Source: M3007 sp044347755
GTDB taxonomy: Bacteria > Bacteroidota > Bacteroidia > Chitinophagales > Saprospiraceae
Direction of reading: 5' to 3'
DNA length: 64,000 bases
Assembly (NCBI GenBank): GCA_044347755.1
Contig: JBIKUE010000014.1
Span: 1-64,000, forward strand
Under the pieces are notes generated by a model. The model was not told the origin of the DNA and searched no databases. It was given only the letters and a program-made list of their open reading frames with translations. Every line of letters begins with the position of its first letter. Position 1 is the first letter of the stretch. The translations under genes and the position numbers were made by a program. Positions 8,780 through 15,917 of this stretch are shown one piece after another.

Positions 8780-9146
8780 CTTTGAAGTGTTAATTTTCTT
8801 AACACTTTGCTGCTTTAGAGAGGATTTGGCTTGAGAAGGAGAATGATCTTAAGATTTGATAAGCTGGAGGAGGCGTTAATGTGCCAAATATCATTTTGCG
8901 AGAAGCTGAAATTTTGCTTGGGTTTGAATCAATCGTTTTTGTAAAATGATGATTTTAGAACATGATTTTGCGATTCTGAAAAGGGTACTTTGGTGCTTTG
9001 GTTAAAGGATTACCCCGGGTATTTCTCTGTTTGCAAAACTTTAACCTCAAAAACTTAAGGACTTTTAACTTTCTCTTAACTGGCGATGTTACTTTTGTGG
9101 CGCTTTTCGGGAAGTGATTAACGGAACGGAAGTTTGTTTTCAAAAC
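8780..9146 (+). other. Intergenic stretch: hairpin, then a promoter
   Basis: After the lipoprotein stop there is a hairpin, AAGTGTTAA / TTAACACTT (8785-8807), without a clear T-run. The middle part, about 8820-9050, shows nothing I can name. TACTTTTG at 9090-9097 is a good -7 element for the glycosyltransferase gene that follows. Short frames on either strand lack protein-like composition. Confidence 0.5.
9090..9097 (+). promoter_or_regulatory. -7 element (TACTTTTG) of the GT2 gene
   Basis: TACTTTTG matches the Bacteroidota -7 consensus TAnnTTTG. It lies 49 bp before the chosen ATG at 9147. The in-frame GTG at 9114 would leave a leader of only about 10 bases, so the promoter weakly favours 9147. 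Confidence 0.5.
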
Positions 9147-9854
9147 ATGGAGTCGTTTCCCAGGATTTATGTGCTGATTCCGGCCTGGAATGAAGAAAAA
9201 AGCCTGCCACTGGTTATAGATGGATTACCCAAAGACTGGGTGCGTCAAGTGGTGGTTTGTGATAATGGTTCAACGGATCAAACAGCCAAAGTGGCAAAGG
9301 CAGCAGGAGCGCAGGTCATATATCAGCCGTTGAGGGGTTATGGGAATGCTTGTTTGGCTGGAATGCGTTACCTGGATCAGTTGCCTTCGTCAGAACAACC
9401 TGAAATTGTGGTGTTTTTGGACGGAGATTTTTCAGACTACCCGGAGGAATTACCTAAAGTGGTAAATCCTATTTTGACAGATAAAATGGATATGGTGATC
9501 GGGTCCAGATTATTGGGAGGGATGGAAGCAGATGCCATGACATTGCCGCAACGATTTGGCAATTGGTTGGCGCCTGCACTGATCCGGATCATATATGGAT
9601 ACCAATTCTCAGATCTTGGCCCATTCCGGGCTGTCCGCTGGGAAGCACTGAAAGCCATGGATATGAAAGACCGGAATTATGGGTGGACCGTTGAGATGCA
9701 GGTTAAAGCAGCGAAAATGAGGTTGAAATGCACCGAAGTGCCGGTCAAATACAGGAAAAGAAACGCTGGTCAAAGCAAGGTTTCCGGAACCGTCAAAGGG
9801 ACCATCCTCGCAGGCTGGAAAATCATAACAACGATTATCAAACTAGTTTTTTAG
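9147..9854 (+). CDS. Family 2 glycosyltransferase, dolichol-phosphate-mannose-synthase-like
   Basis: A 235-residue GT-A enzyme. VLIPAWNEE (residues 9-17) is the nucleotide-sugar binding start of GT2, VVCDNGSTDQT follows (37-46), and the metal-binding DGD is at residues 92-94 in VVFLDGDFSDY. The acceptor-side region carries SDLGPFRAVRW and the C-terminal KYRKRNAGQSKVSGT, a common feature of DPM1/DPG-synthase-like enzymes. There is no C-terminal membrane domain. It probably transfers a sugar from a nucleotide donor to a lipid carrier at the cytoplasmic face. A GTG at 9114 is an alternative start. A second glycosyltransferase follows after a 130-bp gap containing an inverted repeat. Confidence 0.85.
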   Translation: MESFPRIYVLIPAWNEEKSLPLVIDGLPKDWVRQVVVCDNGSTDQTAKVAKAAGAQVIYQPLRGYGNACLAGMRYLDQLPSSEQPEIVVFLDGDFSDYPEELPKVVNPILTDKMDMVIGSRLLGGMEADAMTLPQRFGNWLAPALIRIIYGYQFSDLGPFRAVRWEALKAMDMKDRNYGWTVEMQVKAAKMRLKCTEVPVKYRKRNAGQSKVSGTVKGTILAGWKIITTIIKLVF

Positions 9855-9861
9855 TTTAAGC

Positions 9862-9944
9862 GTTTTTGAGTGTTAAAGTTGGCGTAGGTTCTGGTTAAAT
9901 TATCCAAAATATCCAGCTCAACGCCAACTTGAACACTCAAAAAC
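9862..9944. repeat. 23-bp inverted repeat between two glycosyltransferase genes
   Basis: The left arm (9862-9884) and right arm (9922-9944) match at 22 of 23 positions, with a 37-bp loop. The arms contain GTTTTTGAGTGTT and AACACTCAAAAAC. The right arm runs into a C/A-rich tract with further ACTC-AAACACTC copies just before the ATG at 9985. The same word (CGCCAACTC AAACACTC) recurs before the gene at 40914. Confidence 0.75.
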
Positions 9945-9984
9945 TCCAAACTCAAACACTCGAATTCTAAACATCCAACTCAAT

Positions 9985-11529
9985 ATGTACGGTCTTCATT
10001 CGCTTTTTGAGGCATTCCAGTATCAGGCCTTTGTTGATTTTGGTTACCTGATGCTTCTCATCTATTTCCTCGCAATGAGCGGGGTTACGATTTACGCCCT
10101 CCTGCAATTCCACTTGTTGTACTTGTACAAAAAGTACCACAAAGAGAACCCGGAGATTCGTTACAAACAGTACAGCCAGGACGATCAAAGTGTTCCGTTC
10201 GTAACAGTACAGCTCCCCATGTACAATGAAATGTATGTGGCAGAACGTATCATTGAGTATGTGGCTGCTCAGGAGTACCCTAAAAACAAATTCCAGATTC
10301 AGGTTCTGGACGACTCTACCGATGAAACGGTGGGTATCGTGGCTGCCAAGGTAGCCGAAATGAAAGCTCAGGGTTTCGATATTGAACACGTTCACCGTGT
10401 TAACCGTCAGGGATACAAAGCAGGTGCATTGCAGGAAGCCATGCCGCTGGTAAAAGGAGACTACATCGCTATTTTCGATGCGGACTTCACGCCACGTCCG
10501 GATTTCCTGCGCACTACCATGGCTTATTTTGAAGATCCTAAAGTAGGTATCGTACAAACCCGTTGGGAGCATATTAATGCTGACTACAGCATGCTCACCA
10601 AACTGCAGGCATTGCAACTCAATGTACACTTCACCGTTGAACAGGCTGGCCGTTCTTATGGCAATCTCCTGCTTCAGTTCAATGGCACGGCAGGTGTTTG
10701 GCGTAAAAATGTTATCAATGAAGCTGGTGGCTGGCAGAGCGATACTCTGACTGAAGACCTCGACCTGAGTTTCCGCGCCCAGATCATGGGCTACAAAATT
10801 CAGTACCTTGAGAAACTCGGAAGCCCGGCAGAATTGCCAGTGGATATGAACGCTCTCAAAGGACAGCAGTTCCGTTGGAATAAAGGTGGAGCACAAAATG
10901 TGCGTAAATTGATGAAGTTGATCTGGAATACAGACAAACTCAACAGTATCCAAAAAATGCACGCAATGAGCCAATTGACCGCATATGGTGTGTTCCTTTG
11001 GGTATTCGTTGCTGCCTTAAGCAGTGTTCCGCTCGCATTTGCGTTCAGTGAACTGGGTATTTCCACACACTTCCTTTCCTTCTCTGTATTGGGTCTGTTC
11101 TCTGTAGCGGCTATTTCCTACACGGCTAATATTACTGCTGCGCTCAACCGTACCGTTCCGGCTACTTTCTGGGAAAAGGTTCGCTTCTTTGGTTTGTTCC
11201 TCTCGTTCATGCCAATGTCGCTCGGACTCTCTCTGTATAATGCAGTTGCGGTTATTGAAGGCCTCCGTGGTAAGGTGTCTGCATTCGTTCGTACCCCTAA
11301 GTACGGTGGCGACGGCAAACAAGGTAACTCAGTACAAAAGGCTGCTTATGTTGCCCGCAAGATTTCCTGGATTACCATTGCTGAAGGTGTGATGTCGCTC
11401 GTGTTCGCAACGGCAGCCATCGTAGGTCTGTTAACGCATAACACAGCATTCGTTCTGTTCCACGTCATGCTTTCCTTTGGTTTCGGAACGATCTGCTATT
11501 ATTCCATCAAGCACCTGAACTTTAGATAA
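9985..11529 (+). CDS. Membrane glycosyltransferase, cellulose-synthase-like GT2
   Basis: A 514-residue enzyme with an N-terminal membrane helix (about 18-48), a cytosolic GT-A domain and about four C-terminal membrane helices (about 325-505). The processive GT2 signature is complete: VLDDSTDE (107-114), FDADF with Asp165 and Asp167, TEDLD (256-260) and QQFRW (294-298). This D, DxD, D, QxxRW set is typical of polymerising beta-glycosyltransferases such as cellulose- or mannan-synthase-like enzymes. It probably makes and exports a polysaccharide or glycosylates a lipid acceptor; the sugar cannot be told. No BcsB/BcsC partners are present. The upstream GT2 gene is the only visible glycan neighbour. 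Confidence 0.88.
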   Translation: MYGLHSLFEAFQYQAFVDFGYLMLLIYFLAMSGVTIYALLQFHLLYLYKKYHKENPEIRYKQYSQDDQSVPFVTVQLPMYNEMYVAERIIEYVAAQEYPKNKFQIQVLDDSTDETVGIVAAKVAEMKAQGFDIEHVHRVNRQGYKAGALQEAMPLVKGDYIAIFDADFTPRPDFLRTTMAYFEDPKVGIVQTRWEHINADYSMLTKLQALQLNVHFTVEQAGRSYGNLLLQFNGTAGVWRKNVINEAGGWQSDTLTEDLDLSFRAQIMGYKIQYLEKLGSPAELPVDMNALKGQQFRWNKGGAQNVRKLMKLIWNTDKLNSIQKMHAMSQLTAYGVFLWVFVAALSSVPLAFAFSELGISTHFLSFSVLGLFSVAAISYTANITAALNRTVPATFWEKVRFFGLFLSFMPMSLGLSLYNAVAVIEGLRGKVSAFVRTPKYGGDGKQGNSVQKAAYVARKISWITIAEGVMSLVFATAAIVGLLTHNTAFVLFHVMLSFGFGTICYYSIKHLNFR

Positions 11530-11690
11530 GAAGGCACGAAGCGTAAAAACACTAAGACACAAAGGCGCAAAGACACAAAGCGCGCATAAGTGATCATAAC
11601 ATAGAAAATGGGGTTGTTGGGCGTAGCCCAACAACTCCATTTGTGTCTTCGTGTCTTTGTGTCTTCGTGTTTACGCGCCCTTGTGCCTTC
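11530..11690. repeat. Word-like inverted repeat with a nested hairpin after the GT2 gene
   Basis: The left arm (11530-11580) is built of words such as GGCACGAAG, AAGACACAAAG and GCGCAAAGACACAAAG. The right arm (11641-11690) is its imperfect complement (TGTGTCTTCGTGTC..TTGTGCCTTC). Nested inside is a near-perfect hairpin, GTTGTTGGGC gta GCCCAACAAC (about 11612-11634). It starts right after the GT2 stop codon. The same words form the tandem tract at 40778-40843. Confidence 0.75.
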
Positions 11691-11717
11691 AAATAAAAGC
11701 TGGATTTTTTTATTTTC

Positions 11718-11749
11718 TTGTTTCTTTTTAAGAAATAATATTACCTTTG
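11718..11749 (+). promoter_or_regulatory. rpsP promoter
   Basis: TTG at 11718-11720, a 21-bp spacer and TACCTTTG at 11742-11749 fit the Bacteroidota consensus. The leader of about 70 bases contains GCCCGG (11763-11768) pairing with CCGGGC (11788-11793), a possible leader hairpin upstream of the ATG at 11828. Confidence 0.65.
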
Positions 11750-11827
11750 CGGCCCTTGAAAAGCCCGGTGCTATTTGATATAAGTAGCCGGGCGAGTGTA
11801 TCTCAATTAAATTTTCTCATTTCAACC

Positions 11828-12451
11828 ATGGCAGTAAAGATTCGTCTGCAACGTAAAGGCCGTAAAGCCGCTCCATTCTACCACATTGTTATCGCCGACA
11901 GCCGTTCTCCTCGTGATGGCCGTTTCATTGAAAAAATCGGCACTTACAACCCGCTGACTGTTCCGGCAACCATTGAACTGAACCGCGATCGCGCATACTA
12001 CTGGATGGGCGTAGGTGCTCAGCCAACGGATACTGTTAATGCTATTCTCCGTTTCAAAGGCGTATTGTACCAGCGTCACCTGGCAAAAGGTGTAGCTAAG
12101 GGTGCATTCAGCCAGGAAAAAGCTGATGAGATGCTGGTTAAGTGGATTGAACAGAAAGAAACAAGCATCAATAAGCGTCGTGAAGAAACCAAAGAAGCCA
12201 AGCGCAAATTCGTAGCTTCTGTAGACGGTACAGCTAAAGTGAAGGCTAAACCAGCTCCAGTAGTGGAAGAAGCTCCTGCTGCTGAAGAAGCTGTTGAAGC
12301 TGCTGCTGAAGAAGCAGTAGAAGTTGTAGAAGCTGTTGCTGAAGAGGCAGCAGCTCCGGTAGAAGCAGTTGCTGAAGAAGCTGCTCCTGTTGCTGAAGAA
12401 GCCCCGGCCGCTGAAGAAGCTCCAGCTGCTGAAGAAAAAACAGAAGAATAA
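11828..12451 (+). CDS. rpsP: 30S ribosomal protein S16 with a long Ala/Glu tail
   Basis: A 207-residue protein. Residues 1-80 are a canonical S16 core (MAVKIRLQRKGRKAAPFYHI, DSRSPRDGRFIEKIGTYNP), which binds 16S rRNA in the body of the 30S subunit and is needed for its assembly. A basic helical region follows to about residue 145. The final 65 residues are a low-complexity acidic tail of Ala, Glu, Val and Pro (repeats such as AEEAPAAEEAP). Typical S16 is about 80-90 residues; extended tails occur in Bacteroidota, and this one is long. Upstream codons back to 11747 lie inside the promoter, so the ATG at 11828 is the start. A strong terminator at 12501 ends a single-gene unit. Confidence 0.95.
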   Translation: MAVKIRLQRKGRKAAPFYHIVIADSRSPRDGRFIEKIGTYNPLTVPATIELNRDRAYYWMGVGAQPTDTVNAILRFKGVLYQRHLAKGVAKGAFSQEKADEMLVKWIEQKETSINKRREETKEAKRKFVASVDGTAKVKAKPAPVVEEAPAAEEAVEAAAEEAVEVVEAVAEEAAAPVEAVAEEAAPVAEEAPAAEEAPAAEEKTEE

Positions 12452-12500
12452 TATACACTTCATGGCAACTGATTACATTTGCCACGAAGCATGTTCTGAT

Positions 12501-12544
12501 AAAAAGACCTGATGAAGCCCTGAGTGGCTTCATCGGGTCTTTTT
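12501..12544 (+). terminator. Terminator after rpsP
   Basis: AAAAAGACCTGATGAAGCC pairs with GGCTTCATCGGGTCTTTTT around a CTGAGT loop. It is a strong A/T-flanked hairpin 50 bp after the S16 stop. Confidence 0.85.
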
Positions 12545-12586
12545 CAAATAAAAATCAATAAAACCAGGGTATTCATTCCATTCCAT

Positions 12587-13981
12587 ATGCAACCACTAGA
12601 CGATCAATATTACGACCGCCTGAACGAAATCGCTGCAGCCATTCAGGATTCTGAAAATCTTACCATGTACCTCGATGAAGAGGAAGATGAGTATTACAAC
12701 TCGCTTCGTACCGAGTTTGAGCCCATGCTATCGGCACTGCACCACCAGGTGGCCTCTGAGGCGCCGCTTCAACTGGTTACTTTTGAGAAATACTTGCTTG
12801 AACCTCCATTTGAAGGCCTGTATTTGCCACGTGTATTGGGTTTTGCGGTGCTTCGCGGTGAGATCAATGATCAGTTTAAGTATGTTCGCCCCAACGATCA
12901 CTTTAAAGAGATCCTGCTGGCAATCTGCAAAAGTGTTCATTTTGATCAATTGAAAAAACGTATTGGTCAGACCATCACGGTAGGTTTTGCCCTGAGTTCA
13001 GATATCTGGATCACTAATTTGATGAGCCTGGTAGAGAACAAGCGTATTCGCTACTTCCTCCAGCAACAAAAGCAGGATCGCTTCCGCGATCTCAAAGACC
13101 GGGAAGATATCTATCGTCGCTACTCCAATCAGTTCCGCCACGAACAATATCACTCTGCGGATTTCCCCAAAACCCTGGGCGAAATGAAGGCCAACTTCTC
13201 GGCACTTCGTCAATTCCTGCTTAAGCGTTTTGAAACTGGCGCTGGAAACGACAGCCTGAAAGCCCAAATCACAGGCTTTTTGAATACCAAAGAGTTTCAG
13301 GGATCGGAAGAATACCTGGAAATGCTGGCTATCTGCGGAAACTTCGTAGATCTCGATCCGGCTGAACGCAAAGCCTTTGCTACACATTTCGAACGGGAAA
13401 GACGTTCGTTCCAGGAGTTTGATCTGCGCTACCTGCGCTTTTTGGTTACACTCTACAAATCACCGGGTATCGATGCTACTAATGATGAGCGAATGAGCCA
13501 GGTGGCAGACAAACTGTACAAAGATCGGATAGCAGATTACTACCGTATCGCCGATAAAATTCACAATCTCGGATACGTTCACCCGGATGCCATTGAAGCT
13601 GTTCAGGAATTCTATAACACGCACGAAGGTCTTTCCGTAGAAACCGAATGCCTCCGCCAACTGGTGATTACTTATTTCACCCGACTGGTGAAAGGTCTGA
13701 CTGAGCGGGAGTACAATGATTACTTTGAGCTCACCAAAATCTTCAGCCTTTATATGAAGATCTTTGGCAATCAGCAATTTAATCAGGATGTGGAAAAACT
13801 CTCGATGGATTACATCAGCAAGTTGCTCCGAATGTATACCGATAAGCGCGCCAAAGACTATCAGGATATCAAGCGCTTTGTGTCTACTCAGTTTGTAGAC
13901 TTCAGCTTCCTGACAGATAAAGAAGTGGTGGAGATGTTCAAAACCCGCAGGAAGCGCAATAAAAAATCTGACGAAGAATAA
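12587..13981 (+). CDS. Unrecognised conserved-looking protein (464 aa)
   Basis: A 464-residue soluble protein starting MQPLDDQYYDRLNEIAAAIQ. I do not recognise a family. It has no signal peptide or membrane segment, is strongly charged, and looks almost wholly alpha-helical (for example FRDLKDREDIYRRYSNQF and LDPAERKAFATHFERERRSF), ending in a very basic tail (KTRRKRNKKSDEE). The composition is compatible with a helical-repeat or scaffolding protein. The frame extends upstream to 12524, inside the rpsP terminator, so I take the ATG at 12587. It stands between rpsP and lepB with a hairpin after it (13983-14036), so it is probably expressed alone. Confidence 0.8.
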   Translation: MQPLDDQYYDRLNEIAAAIQDSENLTMYLDEEEDEYYNSLRTEFEPMLSALHHQVASEAPLQLVTFEKYLLEPPFEGLYLPRVLGFAVLRGEINDQFKYVRPNDHFKEILLAICKSVHFDQLKKRIGQTITVGFALSSDIWITNLMSLVENKRIRYFLQQQKQDRFRDLKDREDIYRRYSNQFRHEQYHSADFPKTLGEMKANFSALRQFLLKRFETGAGNDSLKAQITGFLNTKEFQGSEEYLEMLAICGNFVDLDPAERKAFATHFERERRSFQEFDLRYLRFLVTLYKSPGIDATNDERMSQVADKLYKDRIADYYRIADKIHNLGYVHPDAIEAVQEFYNTHEGLSVETECLRQLVITYFTRLVKGLTEREYNDYFELTKIFSLYMKIFGNQQFNQDVEKLSMDYISKLLRMYTDKRAKDYQDIKRFVSTQFVDFSFLTDKEVVEMFKTRRKRNKKSDEE

Positions 13982-13982
13982 T

Positions 13983-14036
13983 TTCAGCCTGGTTTATAGT
14001 CGATTAATCGAACAATTCAGGCTGAAAATCTATGTG
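13983..14036 (+). terminator. Hairpin after the 464-aa gene
   Basis: TTCAGCCTG (13983-13991) pairs with CAGGCTGAA (14028-14036), and the loop contains the palindrome CGATTAATCG (14001-14010). There is no downstream T-run on the plus strand, so termination is only likely. Confidence 0.45.
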
Positions 14037-14093
14037 CAGGCGAGGGTGTTTTTGAATAAAATACCTTCGCTTGTGTTTTCAGCAGAGATTCTG

Positions 14094-14122
14094 TACCCAC
14101 ATTACCCACATTACCCACATTA
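14094..14122 (+). repeat. Three tandem 9-bp units just before lepB
   Basis: TACCCACAT is repeated three times in tandem, ending 13 bp before the lepB ATG. The tract contains no G. It resembles other G-poor short tandem repeats placed before start codons in this window. Confidence 0.7.
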
Positions 14123-14134
14123 TCATATTCCACC

Positions 14135-15715
14135 ATGTCAGTATTGCTTTTCCTGATCGTATTATACATCCTGCTTGGTTTGAGCATGATGAAGTTGTTT
14201 GAAAAGGCCGGTATCCCAGGCTGGAAGGCCCTTGTTCCCGGAGTAGCGGCAGTAGAATGGTGTAAAATGGTAGGCCGGAAACCACAATATGCTTTGTGGT
14301 TTTTGTTCCCGGTGGTTAATTTTTTCATTTACGCAGGTCTGGTCATTGACATGATTCGGTCCTTTGGCCGCCAAGGTTTTTGGGAGGCGGTATTGGCTGT
14401 TGTATATGCACCTATCTCTTTTTTCCTTGTTGGCAGGGATTCAAAAGCCGTTTATGAAGGGCCGATTCTGGAAAAAGAACGGGAATACCACAGGCTCCAT
14501 CACGATGCCATTGAGAAGAAGGATACGCTTGGTTTGAAAAAGCTGGAATCTCAGTATCCACAATTTAGAAAATCAGCCACACGCGAATGGGCTGAGGCCA
14601 TCATATTTGCGGTTTTTGCTGCCGCATTTATCCGGATGTTCCTCATTGAAGCCTATGTGATTCCCAGCTCCTCCATGGAAGGGTCGCTAAAGGTTGGCGA
14701 TTATCTGTTTGTGAGTAAAGCGCATTACGGGATCCGTACGCCTATGACAGTGGTACAATTCCCACTCATGCACAATGTGATGCCTTTGCTGGGCTCAGAA
14801 TCTTATCTGGAAAAACCTTCTCTTCCATATTTCAGGCTTCCAGCCATTGAAACCATTGATCGGAACGAGCCGGTAGTGTTCAACTGGCCTGCCGGAGATA
14901 GTGTATTTATCGCTCCGGATCGTAGTTGGGACATCGGGCAATGGACGCGTAATAATGTTGGACAGGCCCGTTACCGCAATCAAAAATTGCCCTTCGTTAC
15001 CCGGCCAACAGATAAGAAGGATCACTACATCAAACGCTGTCTGGCCATTGGAGGCGATAGCCTGGAAATCCGTGAGGGACAAGTATTTGTGAACGGCCAG
15101 GCCGCGCAAAACCCAACCCACATGCAGTTTTGGTACAGTATTGAAAGTACCGGCAATACCTTTAATACCAAAAAATTGCAGGATTTGGGTGTTAACCTCA
15201 ATGAAGCTTTCCGGGAAGGATCCAAGATTGGAATGGCGCTTGATATAGAGCAAGTGGAGAAAATTCGGGCTATGGGTTTGAAAGTGGAAAAACTAAAAAG
15301 ATCGCCCGACCCCGGAAACATCTTCCCTAACGACCCCAAGCGTTTCTCCACCTGGTCAGTAGATAACTTCGGGCCCATCTATGTGCCAAAGCAAGGGGCT
15401 ACCGTAGCTATCAATATGGAAAGCCTTGCCTTCTATTGGCGTATCATCAAGGTGTATGAGAACAATAAATTGGAGGTGCGCGACGGTAAAATCTACATTA
15501 ACGATCAGGAAGCTACGAGTTACACCTTCAAGCAAAACTACTACTGGATGATGGGCGATAATCGCCACAATTCAGAAGATTCCCGCTTCTGGGGATACGT
15601 GCCAGAAGATCACATTGTAGGTAAGCCGCTATTCATCTGGTTCTCTACCCAAAACGGTAATATGCGCAGCGGTATTAACTGGAATAGGATTTTTAAATCG
15701 GCATCAGCTATGTAG
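14135..15715 (+). CDS. lepB: Signal peptidase I with an N-terminal DUF5684-like membrane domain
   Basis: A 526-residue membrane protease that cleaves Sec signal peptides on the periplasmic side. Residues 1-110 form a multi-helix domain of DUF5684 type (IPGWKALVPG..EWCKMVGRKP). The peptidase anchor is at about 152-175. The catalytic serine is Ser180 in IPSSSMEGSL and the general base is Lys300 in HYIKRCLAIGGD. Box E is MMGDNRHNSEDSRFWGYVP near the C-terminus. The length is well above that of E. coli LepB (324 aa) because of the N-terminal domain and an insert between Ser and Lys, as is common in Bacteroidota. It is preceded by a 9-bp tandem repeat and followed by a long inverted repeat. Confidence 0.95.
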   Translation: MSVLLFLIVLYILLGLSMMKLFEKAGIPGWKALVPGVAAVEWCKMVGRKPQYALWFLFPVVNFFIYAGLVIDMIRSFGRQGFWEAVLAVVYAPISFFLVGRDSKAVYEGPILEKEREYHRLHHDAIEKKDTLGLKKLESQYPQFRKSATREWAEAIIFAVFAAAFIRMFLIEAYVIPSSSMEGSLKVGDYLFVSKAHYGIRTPMTVVQFPLMHNVMPLLGSESYLEKPSLPYFRLPAIETIDRNEPVVFNWPAGDSVFIAPDRSWDIGQWTRNNVGQARYRNQKLPFVTRPTDKKDHYIKRCLAIGGDSLEIREGQVFVNGQAAQNPTHMQFWYSIESTGNTFNTKKLQDLGVNLNEAFREGSKIGMALDIEQVEKIRAMGLKVEKLKRSPDPGNIFPNDPKRFSTWSVDNFGPIYVPKQGATVAINMESLAFYWRIIKVYENNKLEVRDGKIYINDQEATSYTFKQNYYWMMGDNRHNSEDSRFWGYVPEDHIVGKPLFIWFSTQNGNMRSGINWNRIFKSASAM

Positions 15716-15716
15716 A

Positions 15717-15917
15717 AAATATCCAATATCGAATAGCCAATATCGAATGTCCAAGTGGGGCGGGTGTCTGGCTTCAGCACATTTGTTTGGCTACTCACGT
15801 GTGATTGGCCAAGGACTCAAAGATATTGTGATAAGCGCCCGTGAAAAATCAAGCAAATGTGCTGAAGCCAGACACCCGGCCCCACTTGGACATGCTATAT
15901 TCGATATTGGATATTCG
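15717..15917. repeat. Long two-part inverted repeat between lepB and the DUF1501 gene
   Basis: The outer arms (15717-15738 and 15894-15917) share CCAATATCGAAT words. The inner arms (15747-15787 and 15852-15892) pair over more than 40 bp with one indel and one or two mismatches, for example GTGTCTGGCTTCAGCACATT with its complement. The loop is 64 bp. It fills the whole gap between two convergent genes and ends at the DUF1501 stop codon, so it may act as a two-way terminator. Confidence 0.85.

Noticed and set aside
8955..9143. 62-codon minus-strand frame before the GT2 gene
   Set aside because: Covers the GT2 promoter, is Lys-rich from an A/T-rich gap, and has no start context.
9967..10974. 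335-codon minus-strand frame opposite the 9985 glycosyltransferase
   Set aside because: It lies wholly inside a GT2 gene with complete catalytic motifs; composition (many Cys, His, Phe) is that of an antisense shadow.
11822..12463. 213-codon minus-strand frame opposite rpsP
   Set aside because: Phe/Ser/Cys-rich complement of the Ala/Glu tail of S16; a compositional artefact.
15717..15917. Insertion sequence or MITE with target duplication
   Set aside because: No transposase and no clear flanking direct repeat; kept only as an inverted repeat with open origin.
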